A stretch of 64,000 nucleotides of DNA, taken from positions 258,001 through 322,000 of the forward strand of contig JANJXV010000030.1 in assembly GCA_024803745.1 (NCBI GenBank), read 5' to 3'. The notes under the pieces are model-generated. The model was not told where the DNA came from. It did no database searches and saw only the letters and a program-made list of their open reading frames with translations. Within the stretch, counting starts at the first letter, position 1; each line of letters begins with the position of its first letter. This stretch comes from Megascapheus bottae (Eukaryota; Chordata; Mammalia; Rodentia; Geomyidae). The translations under genes were made by a program, and so were the position numbers. Below are positions 63,610 through 64,000 of the stretch, one piece after another.

Positions 63610-63819
63610 GCAGGGAGTTTGGCCTAGTGGTTGAGTGCTTGCCTAGGATGAACGAAGACCCGGGTTCGATTCCTCAGTACGATATACATGGAAAAAAGCT
63701 GGAAGTGGTGCTGAGGCTCAAGTGGTAGAGCTCTAGCCTTGAGAAAGTCCAAGGACAGTGCTCAGGCCCCGAGCCCAAGCCCAAGACTGGCAAAAAAAAA
63801 AAAAAAAAAAAAAAAAAAG
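63610..63819 (+). mobile_element. IDL-Geo-like SINE, young-looking subfamily
   Basis: Near-consensus copy with a 28-base A tail and flanking agaatatattttg repeats on both sides (63593-63606 and 63818-63830), an apparent target-site duplication. Confidence 0.88.
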
Positions 63820-63935
63820 AATATATTTTGCATCTTCTTTATCATTAGTCCTAGTAGCTCTGTTTCCTTTCTTTGTCTGAGTTTCTGCTTTGTTGTTTTC
63901 TTGGCAAATTCTCCTTTGGGCTGTGTCTGATTTTT

Positions 63936-64000
63936 TGTTGTTGTCGTCCTGGCTTTGGTGCCTGAACTCAGGGCCTGGGCATTGTCCCTGAGCTGCTTCT
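63936..64000 (-). mobile_element. B-type SINE cut by window end
   Basis: Start of a reverse copy (cctgaactcagggcctggg, ccctgagctgcttct) with a T-rich tail. Confidence 0.65.

Overview
This window is nuclear DNA from a rodent. Many tRNA/ID-derived and B1-like dimeric SINEs fill it. The commonest has an ID-like left monomer (box B GGTTCGATTCC) joined to a second monomer ending near GGACTGGC plus poly(A). From memory this is the layout of IDL-Geo, reported only from Geomyoidea (pocket gophers, kangaroo rats, pocket mice), so a geomyoid rodent is the best guess. No bacterial, phage, organellar or CRISPR sequence is seen.

Two divergent housekeeping genes fill bases ~0.9-43.2 kb. TAF5L (minus strand) has four coding exons at 16435-16294, 14555-14451, 8564-7840 and 2816-2019. 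They join in frame to 589 aa, the human length, with a non-coding first exon ending at 20222. URB2 (plus strand) has nine coding exons from 21838 to 42402 that join to 1522 aa (human about 1524), with a non-coding first exon ending at 20889. Both start in one CpG island (~19.79-21.2 kb), which acts as a shared bidirectional promoter. The TAF5L product is the WD40 structural subunit of the SAGA/PCAF histone acetyltransferase complexes. The URB2 product is a nucleolar 60S ribosome biogenesis factor. Apart from the promoter, no functional link is implied.

From ~43.2 kb to 64 kb no gene can be supported, in line with the gene-poor interval 3' of URB2 in human 1q42.13. It holds SINE clusters, ancient LINE-1 fragments, two 5'-truncated LINE-1 3' ends, a MIR-like fragment, pyrimidine/purine tracts, a 24-unit GC-rich minisatellite (58640-59703), and a GC-rich stretch with two RFX X-box-like palindromes (55727-55771).

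The main points for a second look are: a frame-required GC-AG intron in URB2; two dimeric SINE families sharing one right-hand monomer, which carries perfect Pol III A and B boxes and a variable-arm-like hairpin; the minisatellite built on the palindrome CAGGACGTCCTG; a 149-bp tandem duplication beside URB2 exon 5; and the RFX site pair. Splice sites were placed by reading frame, consensus and remembered human proteins. Repeat names are from memory, not a database search.
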